Shown piece after piece: positions 52,264 to 62,200 of a DNA stretch of 64,000 nucleotides (position 1 is its first letter; every line of letters begins with the position of its first letter). The notes beneath the pieces were generated by a model. It saw nothing but the letters and a program-made list of their open reading frames with translations, had not been told where the DNA came from and made no database searches. The DNA lies in NCBI RefSeq assembly GCF_026013615.1, contig NZ_JAPDPI010000010.1, positions 1-64,000 on the forward strand, given 5' to 3'. The DNA is from Plebeiibacterium marinum. Lineage in GTDB: Bacteria; Bacteroidota; Bacteroidia; Bacteroidales; Marinilabiliaceae. Both the position numbers and the translations under genes were made by a program.

Positions 52264-55203
52264 TTAAAAATCAACACCTACACTTAAAGAAAAGATTCTC
52301 GGACGCGGATAGAAAGAACGGTCTACCCCGTTAGATATTTCCGGATCTACGCCTGAATAGTTGGTAATGGTAAACACATTTTGAACCATTGCCGTAAGAT
52401 TCAGGTTAAACATATCCTTTACCCTGCCAAAATTGTAACTCAATGAAAGGTTGTCCATCTTTATAAAACTAGCATTCTCTACATAATAATCAGACAAATA
52501 CTGTCGGCTTTGGAAACCCGTTTCAAGATAACTTTTATGCAGATTATTTAACTGATAGGCGTTGTACGACATGGTTCCAAAAGTACCGGCATTCATTGCC
52601 ATACCGTTATACACATAATTATCGATATACGAACGCAAGCTGGTACTCAAACTCCAGTCTTTATAACGAACAGATGTACTAAAACCCAAAATATACTCCG
52701 GTGCAGGTGAGTGATAACGATATAAATCTGCCGAATTGATCGCCCCATCATTATTAACATCTGCATAAGCCCCTTCTATTGGTCTTCCGGATTCATCATA
52801 TAGCTGATGATACACATAAAACATATAAGGAGAATACCCTTCTGTCAGCACCTGGAAATAATAACTATCTATTGTTGGACCGGCAGGTGTATTGGTAATT
52901 TCGGTACCTGGTATTATAGACAAGTTTTTAATGGTTTGTTTTTGCCATGTGGCATTGAAACTGAAATCCCATGTCCAGTTTGTATTGTCAATTGGTGTAG
53001 CATTAAGGCTCAGTTCAACACCCTCACTATCCACATTACCCACATTGGTTAATATCTGCTTATCGAAGTTGGTTCCGGCAGGCGAAGGAACTGTAGCCAG
53101 CAAATCTTTTGTTTTTCTGGTATAATACTCAACCGATCCCGACAAACGGTTATTAAAGAAACCAAAATCCACGCCATAGTTAAATGCCTCGGTAGACTCC
53201 CATTTTAAATCAGACACATAAGCTTCAGGGCGATAGGTATTAACCGCTGTGTTACCAAAAATATATTGTGCACCTTCCTGACTAATAGTATAAACCGGCA
53301 AATAATTATAGTTTCCAATACCCTCCTGCTGACCGGTTATACCAAAGCTTGCCCTTAGTTTCAGGTTCGAAAGTATATCGATACCTGCAAGCCAGGACTC
53401 TTCGGAAAGACGCCATGCCAATGCCACAGAAGGAAAAGTTCCCCAACGGTTATCAGAGTTAAACCTTGATGTTCCATCCTGACGAACAGTAGCAGTTACC
53501 ATGTAACGCGACAGGAGGTTATAGTTCAACCTTCCATAATATGACAGTAGGGTATGACGCTGGTCATCAGCTGCTATAGAACTTTGAGATACTTCAAGTG
53601 TATTATACTCATTGTATGCAGATGTGGTATTTTTCCAATATTGATAATCATACCCCAGTGTAACATCAACACTGTTATTTTCATTCAGATTCTTTTTATA
53701 GTTCAAATAGGTGGTCAGCAACCTGTTTTCTTTTTTTTGCGGACCATAAGTATAATCACGGCCGTCAGTTAAAAAGTATTGAGCTGCTGAAGCCGGAACA
53801 TAGATCTCGCCTTCACCCTCTGCATAATCATAGCCAATTGTAGCATGCAACTTTAATTCCGGTAAAAAAGGAAGCTTATAATCAACATCTAAATTTCCTA
53901 TAATCCTGTTCACATCACTTTTTGAAGAGTACTGCTTCAACAGTCCCAAAGGATTGAGTACTGCCGATGTCACCGGTTTCCCCTCTCCGTCTATAGCTTC
54001 AGTATAGCCTCCAAAATCACTACTCCCGGAGTAAACAGGGATAGTAGGGTTATATGTTGCAGCACCCCAGATGGCACCAGTATCTGCAAAACGGTTTTTA
54101 TTAAACGAAGTTTTTACCCCAGCATTTACCTTTAAGTGATCCTTAAAAAAAGATGGTGAAACACTTAGGTTAGTTGTAGCCCTTTGTGAATTATCCGTTT
54201 TTAGAATCCCATCCTGGTTAAAATAACCTGCCGAAAAACGGAATGGGACATCTTTATATGCTCCTGATATACTCACATTGTTATCAGTACCAAAGGCCAG
54301 CTGAAATACCTCATCATTCCAGTCGCTGTTTGCTGTACCCAACAAAGCCACCTGTGCATCACTCCCTTCAGCATTAACCACCTGCTTAAATTGCGATGTG
54401 GATAACATATCCGCTAGCTTTGTTTTAACCTGAACAGAGTTTGTTGAATTAACATTGACCCTGATTTTATCTTTGGATCCCTTTTTAGTAGTTATGATGA
54501 TAACTCCGTTAGAAGCCCGCGAACCGTATATTGCAGTAGACGAAGCATCCTTTAGTACTGTCATGCTTTCAATATCATTAGGGTTAATCAAACTCAAAAA
54601 GTTGTTACTGTTACCACTGATACCGCCAGCTTCGAGAGGTACCCCATCAAGCACAATCAAGGGATCGTTGCTGGCATTTAAGGATGCCCCTCCCCTGATA
54701 CGGATGGTACTACCTGCCGTTGGAGAACCACTGCCACTGGTAATCTGAACCCCGGACACTTTACCATTAATTAATTGAGCCGGGGAACTGATATTTCCCT
54801 GGTTAAAATCTTTAGCAGAAACATTGGCCACCGATCCGGTTAAATCTCCTTTCTTTTGTTCTCCATAGCCAACAACCACTACCTCATCCATATTAACCAC
54901 ATCTGATTTTAACAGGATGTTATAGCTTGCATCAGGACTTACGGTCACTTCCTGAGGTTCATACCCAATAAACGAAAAAACAATAATTTCGCCCTTTGCT
55001 GCTTCAATGGTAAACGATCCGTCAACCGATGTAATCAATCCTCTTTGAGTACCTTTTACCACTACCGTTACACCCGGTATAGGCTCACCTGATTGGGCAT
55101 CTGCCACAACTCCGGTTATTTGAGTCTGTTGGGCAAACAGCCCCATACTGATACTCAAAAACATGATTAATGAAGCCCAACGTATTTTTATACTATTCTT
55201 CAT
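52264..55203 (-). CDS. SusC-like TonB-dependent importer (galactan PUL)
   Basis: 979 aa, ATG at 55203 chosen to start the signal peptide (SMGLFAQQ) instead of the ten residues upstream. Carboxypeptidase-regulatory-like domain (TGVVADAQSGEPIPGVTV), plug (MDEVVVVGYGEQKKGDL, PLIVLDGVPLEAGG, SMTVLKDASSTAIYGSRASNG) and a barrel ending SFYPRPRIFSLSVGVDF. Imports galacto-oligosaccharides by context with two GH53 and a GH2. It lies 130 bp after the GH2 gene. Confidence 0.95.
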   Translation of the reverse strand: MKNSIKIRWASLIMFLSISMGLFAQQTQITGVVADAQSGEPIPGVTVVVKGTQRGLITSVDGSFTIEAAKGEIIVFSFIGYEPQEVTVSPDASYNILLKSDVVNMDEVVVVGYGEQKKGDLTGSVANVSAKDFNQGNISSPAQLINGKVSGVQITSGSGSPTAGSTIRIRGGASLNASNDPLIVLDGVPLEAGGISGNSNNFLSLINPNDIESMTVLKDASSTAIYGSRASNGVIIITTKKGSKDKIRVNVNSTNSVQVKTKLADMLSTSQFKQVVNAEGSDAQVALLGTANSDWNDEVFQLAFGTDNNVSISGAYKDVPFRFSAGYFNQDGILKTDNSQRATTNLSVSPSFFKDHLKVNAGVKTSFNKNRFADTGAIWGAATYNPTIPVYSGSSDFGGYTEAIDGEGKPVTSAVLNPLGLLKQYSSKSDVNRIIGNLDVDYKLPFLPELKLHATIGYDYAEGEGEIYVPASAAQYFLTDGRDYTYGPQKKENRLLTTYLNYKKNLNENNSVDVTLGYDYQYWKNTTSAYNEYNTLEVSQSSIAADDQRHTLLSYYGRLNYNLLSRYMVTATVRQDGTSRFNSDNRWGTFPSVALAWRLSEESWLAGIDILSNLKLRASFGITGQQEGIGNYNYLPVYTISQEGAQYIFGNTAVNTYRPEAYVSDLKWESTEAFNYGVDFGFFNNRLSGSVEYYTRKTKDLLATVPSPAGTNFDKQILTNVGNVDSEGVELSLNATPIDNTNWTWDFSFNATWQKQTIKNLSIIPGTEITNTPAGPTIDSYYFQVLTEGYSPYMFYVYHQLYDESGRPIEGAYADVNNDGAINSADLYRYHSPAPEYILGFSTSVRYKDWSLSTSLRSYIDNYVYNGMAMNAGTFGTMSYNAYQLNNLHKSYLETGFQSRQYLSDYYVENASFIKMDNLSLSYNFGRVKDMFNLNLTAMVQNVFTITNYSGVDPEISNGVDRSFYPRPRIFSLSVGVDF

Positions 55204-55253
55204 ATTAAAATAATTAACTATAAAATTTAACAATACTGATCCGATTTACATTC

Positions 55254-55271
55254 TTGCTTTTTCCAAAGCAA
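55254..55271 (-). other. Small perfect hairpin between GH2 and SusC
   Basis: ttgcttt-ttcc-aaagcaa, a 7-bp stem with a 4-nt loop, 51 bp before the SusC ATG. It could be a leader element; no T-run follows. Confidence 0.3.
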
Positions 55272-55333
55272 CACTTTCATTTTCATAGTATTTAAACTAC
55301 AGCACCCACTCTATCATTTTCTTTATTTAGTTT

Positions 55334-57715
55334 TTATTGAACCCTGATTTTTAATAAACCGTTTTCCAATCCTTCCGACGAAGCAGATAATGTTATATCG
55401 CCCGGATTTTCACCTGCCTTTAACAAAACGGTGGCTATACCTGCCTCTGCATTAATGGGGTTTGCACCAATAAGCGAAGCATCCCCGCTAACGGAAAAAC
55501 TCACGCTGTTTTTAGCCATTGGCAATATGGTTCCTTCCGAATCCACTATAGCTGCATAAGCAAAAACAATATCATTACAACCACTTTCTAATTTCTTACC
55601 ACTCTCATCAATCCATAATTTCAGTCCTGTGCCATGGCCTGGTGTTCTTTGAATGGCCTCTGCCACAACTTTACCATTAACATATCCTTTAGCAACTAAC
55701 TCACCCGGTGTAAATGCAGGGAGATTAAAGGTAAAGGGTGGATTGCTAATATGAGTACTGTTTGCATCCCTATCCGGCTTTTGTTTACCAATACTTTTTC
55801 CGTTTACCCAAAGCTCAACTTCCTGGCAGTTACTGTATACTTTTACATCAAGATAAGAAGGGTCGTTATAGTAGTTTGCTATTGCTATCATAGGTTTTGA
55901 AAACGCATCAATAACTGATTCTCCAATACCTGCCTGACTTTTATAAAAATAATAGGCGAACTTTGGTAAGCGAAAGATGTCCATGATACCTGAAGACTCA
56001 ATATCCGGCGCATATCCCCTGTTATAATCAAACATCAACCAATTGGCATCTCCTATGGCATTTCCCTGCAAGTTGCTATTGTGAGACTCCTGATAGTTAA
56101 GAGCTTGCTGACCAAGCCTTTTCTGTCCATACCCTCTCAACTGGCGAGAATTTCTCTCTTCATCGGAAAGATCCTGATAGGCCTTTTGGTTGAACCCTGC
56201 ATTTTGGGCATAATATTCCCAGTCTCCATATTCTGCAATAAACAAAGGTTTATCCTTTTTATATTGATTCCAATAATGTGGCGGCTTACCATGCTGACGT
56301 GCAGGAATAAACACATCATACGCATAATCAATCCACCCACAAGTATACACTTCCTCTCCCGGATACTCCATATGCAACACCCTGTGGGCTTCCTCCATAA
56401 ATTCCTTACTCATTGCAGACTCATTTAACGAAGCCTCCCACAATATAATGGACGGGTGATTGCGGTCAACACGCACCATCTTTCTAATATCCTTGATAGC
56501 ATTCTGCTGAAATTCATCATTTCCAAAAAACTGCCAACCCGGTATAGCATCCATCACTAAAATCCCCAATTCATCGCAAGCATTTAAAAACGATTGACTC
56601 TGCGGATAGTGTGACAGCCTGACAAAGTTAAAACCAGCCTCCTTTATTTTCCAGGCATCACGAAAATTAGCATTATCTGAAATTGCGTAACCTACATAAG
56701 GATATTCCTGATGCCTGTTGGTGCCGCGCAACTTTAATGGCTTTCCGTTTATCACAAAACCATCTTTAGCTGTCATTTCTATGGTTCTGATTCCCACTCT
56801 TAAATCCCTGGAATCTACCACTTCGCCACCCTTATTAACCTTTACATTCAAGGTGTATAAATAAGGAGAAGAAGGCGACCAAAGCTTTGGATTGGTTACT
56901 TGTAATTGTGTATTGATCACCACAGTTGAGTTTCCTGTAGCCAAAGCTGTTTCAGAAGTAGTGCTTGCTATTACTTCATTGTTATCAAGCAAAATTACTT
57001 CAACCCCTACTTTTTCGTTAGTTGCATTTTGGTTCCTGATATCAACCTTTACATTTACTTCTGAATGTTTATCAGAAACATTGCTGTAAGAAACAAACAC
57101 TCCACCTGCAGCCTCGTGATCAACCTCCAGTTCATGGGTAATATGCACAGGATCTTTTACAGTAAGCCATACGTTTCGGTATATACCACTATAAATATTA
57201 AAATCCAATACATCAAGGGCTTTTCCTGGCGCAACAAGAGGATTATCCTCATTGTTTAGTTTCACAACCAGGGTATTATCTCCCCCAAACCTGACCGCCT
57301 GGCTTATTTCCACATAAAACGGCAGGTATCCACCTAAGTTAGTATGTAAAAGCTGTCCGTTTAAATAGACTTCGGCCACTTGCATAGCACCTTCAAGAAG
57401 CAATCCCAAGTGTTTCCCCGACAAGCTTTTGGGAATCCGGAAATTCTTTTTGTAAACACAATCACCCTGCCACTGGTCACCTTTAATTACCAAGGGTTCA
57501 ATACTTGCAGAATGCGGCAAAGAAACCCCTTCCCATAATAATTTTTCGTTGGAAACTATTTCGCCAACCGGCAAATCAACATCTTTAACAAATTCCCAGC
57601 CTTTGTTAAAAAGATTGTCACCCTTTACATATTCCTCACCCGACTTTTTGCCACAAGCCCCAACAAAAAACAAGGCAAACAGAACAACTCCAATTTGTAA
57701 AAACGATTTTATCAT
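55334..57715 (-). CDS. GH2 beta-galactosidase lipoprotein (galactan PUL)
   Basis: 793 aa from the ATG at 57715, which gives a lipobox (FFVGAC). GH2 domains: sugar-binding jelly roll, Ig-like, TIM barrel with FVRLSHYPQSQSFLNACDEL, acid/base Glu432 in SLNESAMS and nucleophile Glu495 in FIAEYGDWEYY, then further C-terminal Ig-like domains (DUF4982-like and one Big-like). Shorter than the LacZ-type enzyme at 7448 and without its C-terminal domain. Located between GH53 and SusC, it probably removes galactose from galacto-oligosaccharides. 19 bp from the upstream GH53 gene. Confidence 0.9.
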   Translation of the reverse strand: MIKSFLQIGVVLFALFFVGACGKKSGEEYVKGDNLFNKGWEFVKDVDLPVGEIVSNEKLLWEGVSLPHSASIEPLVIKGDQWQGDCVYKKNFRIPKSLSGKHLGLLLEGAMQVAEVYLNGQLLHTNLGGYLPFYVEISQAVRFGGDNTLVVKLNNEDNPLVAPGKALDVLDFNIYSGIYRNVWLTVKDPVHITHELEVDHEAAGGVFVSYSNVSDKHSEVNVKVDIRNQNATNEKVGVEVILLDNNEVIASTTSETALATGNSTVVINTQLQVTNPKLWSPSSPYLYTLNVKVNKGGEVVDSRDLRVGIRTIEMTAKDGFVINGKPLKLRGTNRHQEYPYVGYAISDNANFRDAWKIKEAGFNFVRLSHYPQSQSFLNACDELGILVMDAIPGWQFFGNDEFQQNAIKDIRKMVRVDRNHPSIILWEASLNESAMSKEFMEEAHRVLHMEYPGEEVYTCGWIDYAYDVFIPARQHGKPPHYWNQYKKDKPLFIAEYGDWEYYAQNAGFNQKAYQDLSDEERNSRQLRGYGQKRLGQQALNYQESHNSNLQGNAIGDANWLMFDYNRGYAPDIESSGIMDIFRLPKFAYYFYKSQAGIGESVIDAFSKPMIAIANYYNDPSYLDVKVYSNCQEVELWVNGKSIGKQKPDRDANSTHISNPPFTFNLPAFTPGELVAKGYVNGKVVAEAIQRTPGHGTGLKLWIDESGKKLESGCNDIVFAYAAIVDSEGTILPMAKNSVSFSVSGDASLIGANPINAEAGIATVLLKAGENPGDITLSASSEGLENGLLKIRVQ

Positions 57716-57734
57716 AACTACTTTTGTAATACTA

Positions 57735-58943
57735 TTATTTTGTTGATGTATAAGTATATCCCAGGTAATCTGCTGCAGTAGTGATATTGCCTGTAAAGTC
57801 GAACAAGGCAGCATTATCCCATCCGGATCCCTGACCCCACAAGTCTTTCATACCCGATGTAATCCATGCCGGTTCCCAATACATAACACCTTTTGCCCCT
57901 GCATCTATCATATTTTGTGTTAAGTCGATTAAAAAAGAGCGCTGTCCCTCAATAGAAATAGGATAACCATCAATAGCACTATCCTTTCCAAAAATATTAG
58001 GATAGGCATCCGCATTATCTAAAGTATAGGGATATGCGGTTTCCAGAATCATCACCTCCTTATTGATAGCCGCCTTTAAACGTTTTACAGCCAATGGCAA
58101 TTCCTGAAAAGAAATTTCTGTATGCCAGTGAGGATAGTATGAAAATCCTGCTACATCAAAATTAGTAACACCCCCTTTTTCAATTACATCTTTAAACCAC
58201 CAATCCAGGTTTTTAGGGTCGGCAACATGCAGGGCTACCACTGTTTTTGCTCCCGCTTTTTTATCAATAGCCCTAACTGCAGCTATTCCGGCATTTATAA
58301 CCTTTCCAAATCCGGCCCAATTACCCTCACAAACACTTAATGCAGGGAAAGTTTCAGGGGTTTCTGTATGCATCATGCCGCAATTTGATTCATTACCTAT
58401 CTGTACCATTTCCGGCAATAGCCCTTCCTTATTCAATTCATCCAGTACAGCGTAAGTATAATTATATACCGAATCGCACAAAACCTGAATTTCTGTAATA
58501 TCTTTCCAGGCCTCCGGAACTGTTTGGTGCTCCGGGTCTGCCCACACATCAGAATAATGAAAATCAAGATTTACAGCCATCCCCTGTTCTTTTGATCGCC
58601 GGATGGATTTTTTTACATCGGCAAACGCACTGTACAATACAGCCCCCTCTCCATACACTTCTTTTGTCCACAAAGGATTATGCCATAGACGCAACCTTAC
58701 CAGATTGGCCCCTTTATTTTTAAACAACTTATATACATCAGTTACCTGTCCTGACTCTTTATAAACCCCACCATAATCCTCAACCTGGTTTATATAAGAA
58801 AGGTCAACCCCCATAACAAATCCATCAAGTATATTAACATCTGCTTTTTGCTGACCAGAACCAGTCTCCCCGGAAGAACATGAATAATTAAATACGACTA
58901 ATGCCAAAACGATTAATCCTGTAATAAAATTCCTGTAATGCAT
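57735..58943 (-). CDS. GH53 endo-beta-1,4-galactanase lipoprotein (copy 2)
   Basis: 402 aa, lipoprotein signal (VFNYSC). GH53 barrel: FVMGVDLSYINQVEDYGG at the start, LVRLRLWHNP, LDFHYSDVWADPEHQ, acid/base Glu185 in VQIGNESNCGMM and nucleophile Glu301 in VMILETAYPYT. Longer than copy 1 by about 60 residues. First gene of the galactan operon and divergent from HTCS 3. Two GH53 with different loops suggest different positions along the galactan chain or different branch tolerance. Confidence 0.93.
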   Translation of the reverse strand: MHYRNFITGLIVLALVVFNYSCSSGETGSGQQKADVNILDGFVMGVDLSYINQVEDYGGVYKESGQVTDVYKLFKNKGANLVRLRLWHNPLWTKEVYGEGAVLYSAFADVKKSIRRSKEQGMAVNLDFHYSDVWADPEHQTVPEAWKDITEIQVLCDSVYNYTYAVLDELNKEGLLPEMVQIGNESNCGMMHTETPETFPALSVCEGNWAGFGKVINAGIAAVRAIDKKAGAKTVVALHVADPKNLDWWFKDVIEKGGVTNFDVAGFSYYPHWHTEISFQELPLAVKRLKAAINKEVMILETAYPYTLDNADAYPNIFGKDSAIDGYPISIEGQRSFLIDLTQNMIDAGAKGVMYWEPAWITSGMKDLWGQGSGWDNAALFDFTGNITTAADYLGYTYTSTK

Positions 58944-58983
58944 ATTGTATAGTTTTATTTTGTTTTTTTTAACAAGTACATAT

Positions 58984-58991
58984 CAAAAGTA
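58984..58991 (-). promoter_or_regulatory. Candidate -7 promoter element for the galactan operon
   Basis: TACTTTTG on the minus strand fits TAnnTTTG and lies 40 bp before the GH53 ATG. No good -33 match. The 271-bp divergent gap (58944-59214) contains no gene; on the plus side TATCTTTA (59173-59180) is one base off the consensus for HTCS 3. Confidence 0.4.
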
Positions 58992-59214
58992 AACAAGTGT
59001 TAACAATACATATTGGCAACAGCTTACCGATACTTGTTCAAATCATACATTTCAGCACCCAATACACAAAAACCTCCTGCATCGCCTGGTATATAAGGAT
59101 TCTGGAATTTGTTCATTTCTTACCAATATTGATTTAAATCGTACATAAGGCCTATCCTTAACATTTTTTCAATATCTTTATTTTAAGAATTAACTTCGTT
59201 TTAAACATTGATGA

Positions 59215-62200
59215 ATGTTCGCAAAGAAGAGTGCAGAAAGAAAAAGGATCAGGCAATATTATAAGTCTGCAAACACTAGTTTTATCAGATTATTTTTTAC
59301 CCCAAATGTTTTCAACCCAAAACTGAAAACAATCCTTCTTTGTATTTTTCTATATTCAATGCCGAATCTGTTGGCCGACAATGCCGGATCTTCGTTATAC
59401 TTTACAAACCTCAGACAGGAAGAAGGCCTTCCTTCAAATGTTACCAACTCCATAGTTCAGGATAACATGGGTTTTATCTGGATAGGAACCGGGAATGGCC
59501 TATGCAGATATGATGGATACAACACCCTGATTTTCCAAAATGACGGCACACAGCATTCAATACCAACAAACAACACAAGCTGCCTGATGCTGGAAGGAGA
59601 TACGCTCTGGGTTGGCACTTGGGAAGGGTTAAGCTACATCAACACGAAGAATTTCGAGGTAAAAAGATTAAACCTTGGCGCTACAAATTCAATCCGCTGC
59701 TTATATAAAACCAAAGACAATAAAATATGGATTGGCACATCAAAGGGCTTGCTCAGATACGACAAAGCACTAAACAAGTTTGAATACTTTGATACACAAA
59801 ACAGCAATATTAGCCATGCAACCATTCGATGTTTTTATGAAACACCCGACAGCACCCTCTGGATAGGAACCTACGATAAGCTCAATTCCTATAAAGCAGG
59901 AGAATTTGCCTCCTACAATTTGAAAGGGGATTACAAACCGTTTTTGAAAAACAACCTGATCCTTGACATCTCCTCATATCAAAACAAAAATGATTCATTG
60001 CTAATTATTGGTACCGAAACAGGACTTTCCCTGTTCAATATCAAAACAAAAAAATCAACTTTATACAACATCGCCAATACAGGGATGAGCAACGAAGTGA
60101 TTAAATGCATTGAAAACGTTGAAGGCAATATTTGGCTGGGAACTGATTTTGGAATGTCGGTTTTTAACCTTAATACAAAACATATTGACAACTATTTCCA
60201 CAACCCTATTATTAACCACAGCATTGCCAACAATGTAATCTGGAATATTTTTACCGATAGGGATGGTGTGTTATGGCTACTTACTTCCAATGGGATCAGT
60301 ATGCACCATAAAGAGAACAGCCTGTTTACCCTTCACGAAGAATTTTACACGATTGATAACCAACTGGCAGGAAACCAGATCAGGGACATCCACGTTGCCA
60401 AAAACGGCACTCTATACCTGGCTACAATCCATGGAATTATTGCCAAAAATCCCATATCAGGGGCAAAAACCAACTTTACTGCCAATGCAAAAGGTAATTA
60501 CAGGATACTTCTTGACAACACCTATGCTGTAGCTGAAGATCCGTATGGCAGAATATGGATTGGCTCTGCTGGTGGCATAAACATATGGGATCCTTCAACA
60601 CACACCATGCATTCAGTTAGTTCAAACCAGGAAAACGGTTTAACATCAAACTACATCAGCAGCTTTGCCTTTACACCAAACGGAACACTATGGGTGAGTG
60701 CCTGGGAAGGAGGAATTTACAAACTATCCAACTCAGGTAAATCGCTAAGTAAATTACGTTTTATTAAAGTAGATGATGCTTCACCTGATAGAATATATGC
60801 CTGTGGTGAAGATATTTACTATTCCACCCAGGGACAACTACATAAAATTGACCATAACAACCTTACTTCAAGCCCGGTTCTTCAGGTAAACAAAGAGCTT
60901 AATAATCAAAAGCTAAAATGCTTCAATGTTTCTAAAGATGGGGCTATATGGATTATAACTGAAAAAGGGATACTGAAATATATACCACGGGATCAATCAC
61001 TTCAACCCTACCCGCTTAATAATCCGGTAATCAACAATCCAATGAGTATTGAGGTTATTGAAAATAATATCTGGATGTCGTCGCGCAATGCCATAATTCA
61101 ATATAATATCCACGACAACAGTATTGCCTCCATGCCTTTAAATCCTAACTACCCATTAAAGAATTTTTATGCCGGCTGTTGTGCTGTTTTTGAAAACAAA
61201 AGGGTATACTTTGGTGGGGATAACGGATATATTGAAGCCAGCGTTGTATCAGAACCCTTTCAGCCTGTTATACCAAGAGCTGTAATATCGGGCATCAGCA
61301 TCAATAACAAACTGATAGATCATAAAAGTTTAAAGAACTATTTAATGCAAGATATTGCATACACCCCTTCAATTGATCTTAACTATACCAACAATTCGCT
61401 TTCATTCCACTTATCATCACTCAACTACTGGTTGCCTGAGAAAAGCTATTTCAGATATCGCTTGCAAAATTTTGATGATACCTGGTACAACACTCATGAT
61501 GTAAATTTTATTACCTATTCAAACCTAAATCCCGGTGAATATGTATTGGAGTTTGAGGCTATAAACTACCTGGGAATTAAAAGTGACCAAACTGCCTCCT
61601 TACAAATAAAAATATTACCTCCCCTATTGTTAAGCAAACCTTTTATTGCTCTTTATATATTTGCTTTGCTGGCACTTATATACCTTATATTCAGAATTTA
61701 CACCAAAAGACAAAAGTTAAACAACCAGCTAAGACTGGCTCATCTTGAAAAAAACCATTCAGAAGAACTACTGAATGCAAAACAACAGTTCTTTACCAAT
61801 ATCTCACATGAATTCAGAACTCCCCTAAGCTTGATTACACCACCAATACAACAGGTTTTAAATTCAGGGGTACTGCAGGGTAAAAACCTGGAAATGTTAA
61901 AACTGGCGGAGAAAAACTCAAAACGCCTATTAAAACTGGTTAATCAAATACTTGATTTCAGAAAACTGGAAAACCAGACTATCCCACTTTTCAGAACCAA
62001 TACTGATTTGGTTCTTCTTTGTAGCGAGGTTTATGATTCCTTTAAAGACATGGCGTCACGGAATGAGGTAAACTACCTTTTTAATAGCAATAACAATCAC
62101 TTTTTCTCAGCACTTGATAAAGAAAAAATTGAAGCAGTACTGTACAACTTACTGAGCAATGCCTTCAAATACACACCATCCGGCGGTGTTATAAAAATGG

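Noticed and set aside
59215-59250. Link between the FAKK start of HTCS 3 and the AKK heptads at 63381
   Set aside because: Only four residues agree and codons differ, so chance is the simpler explanation.
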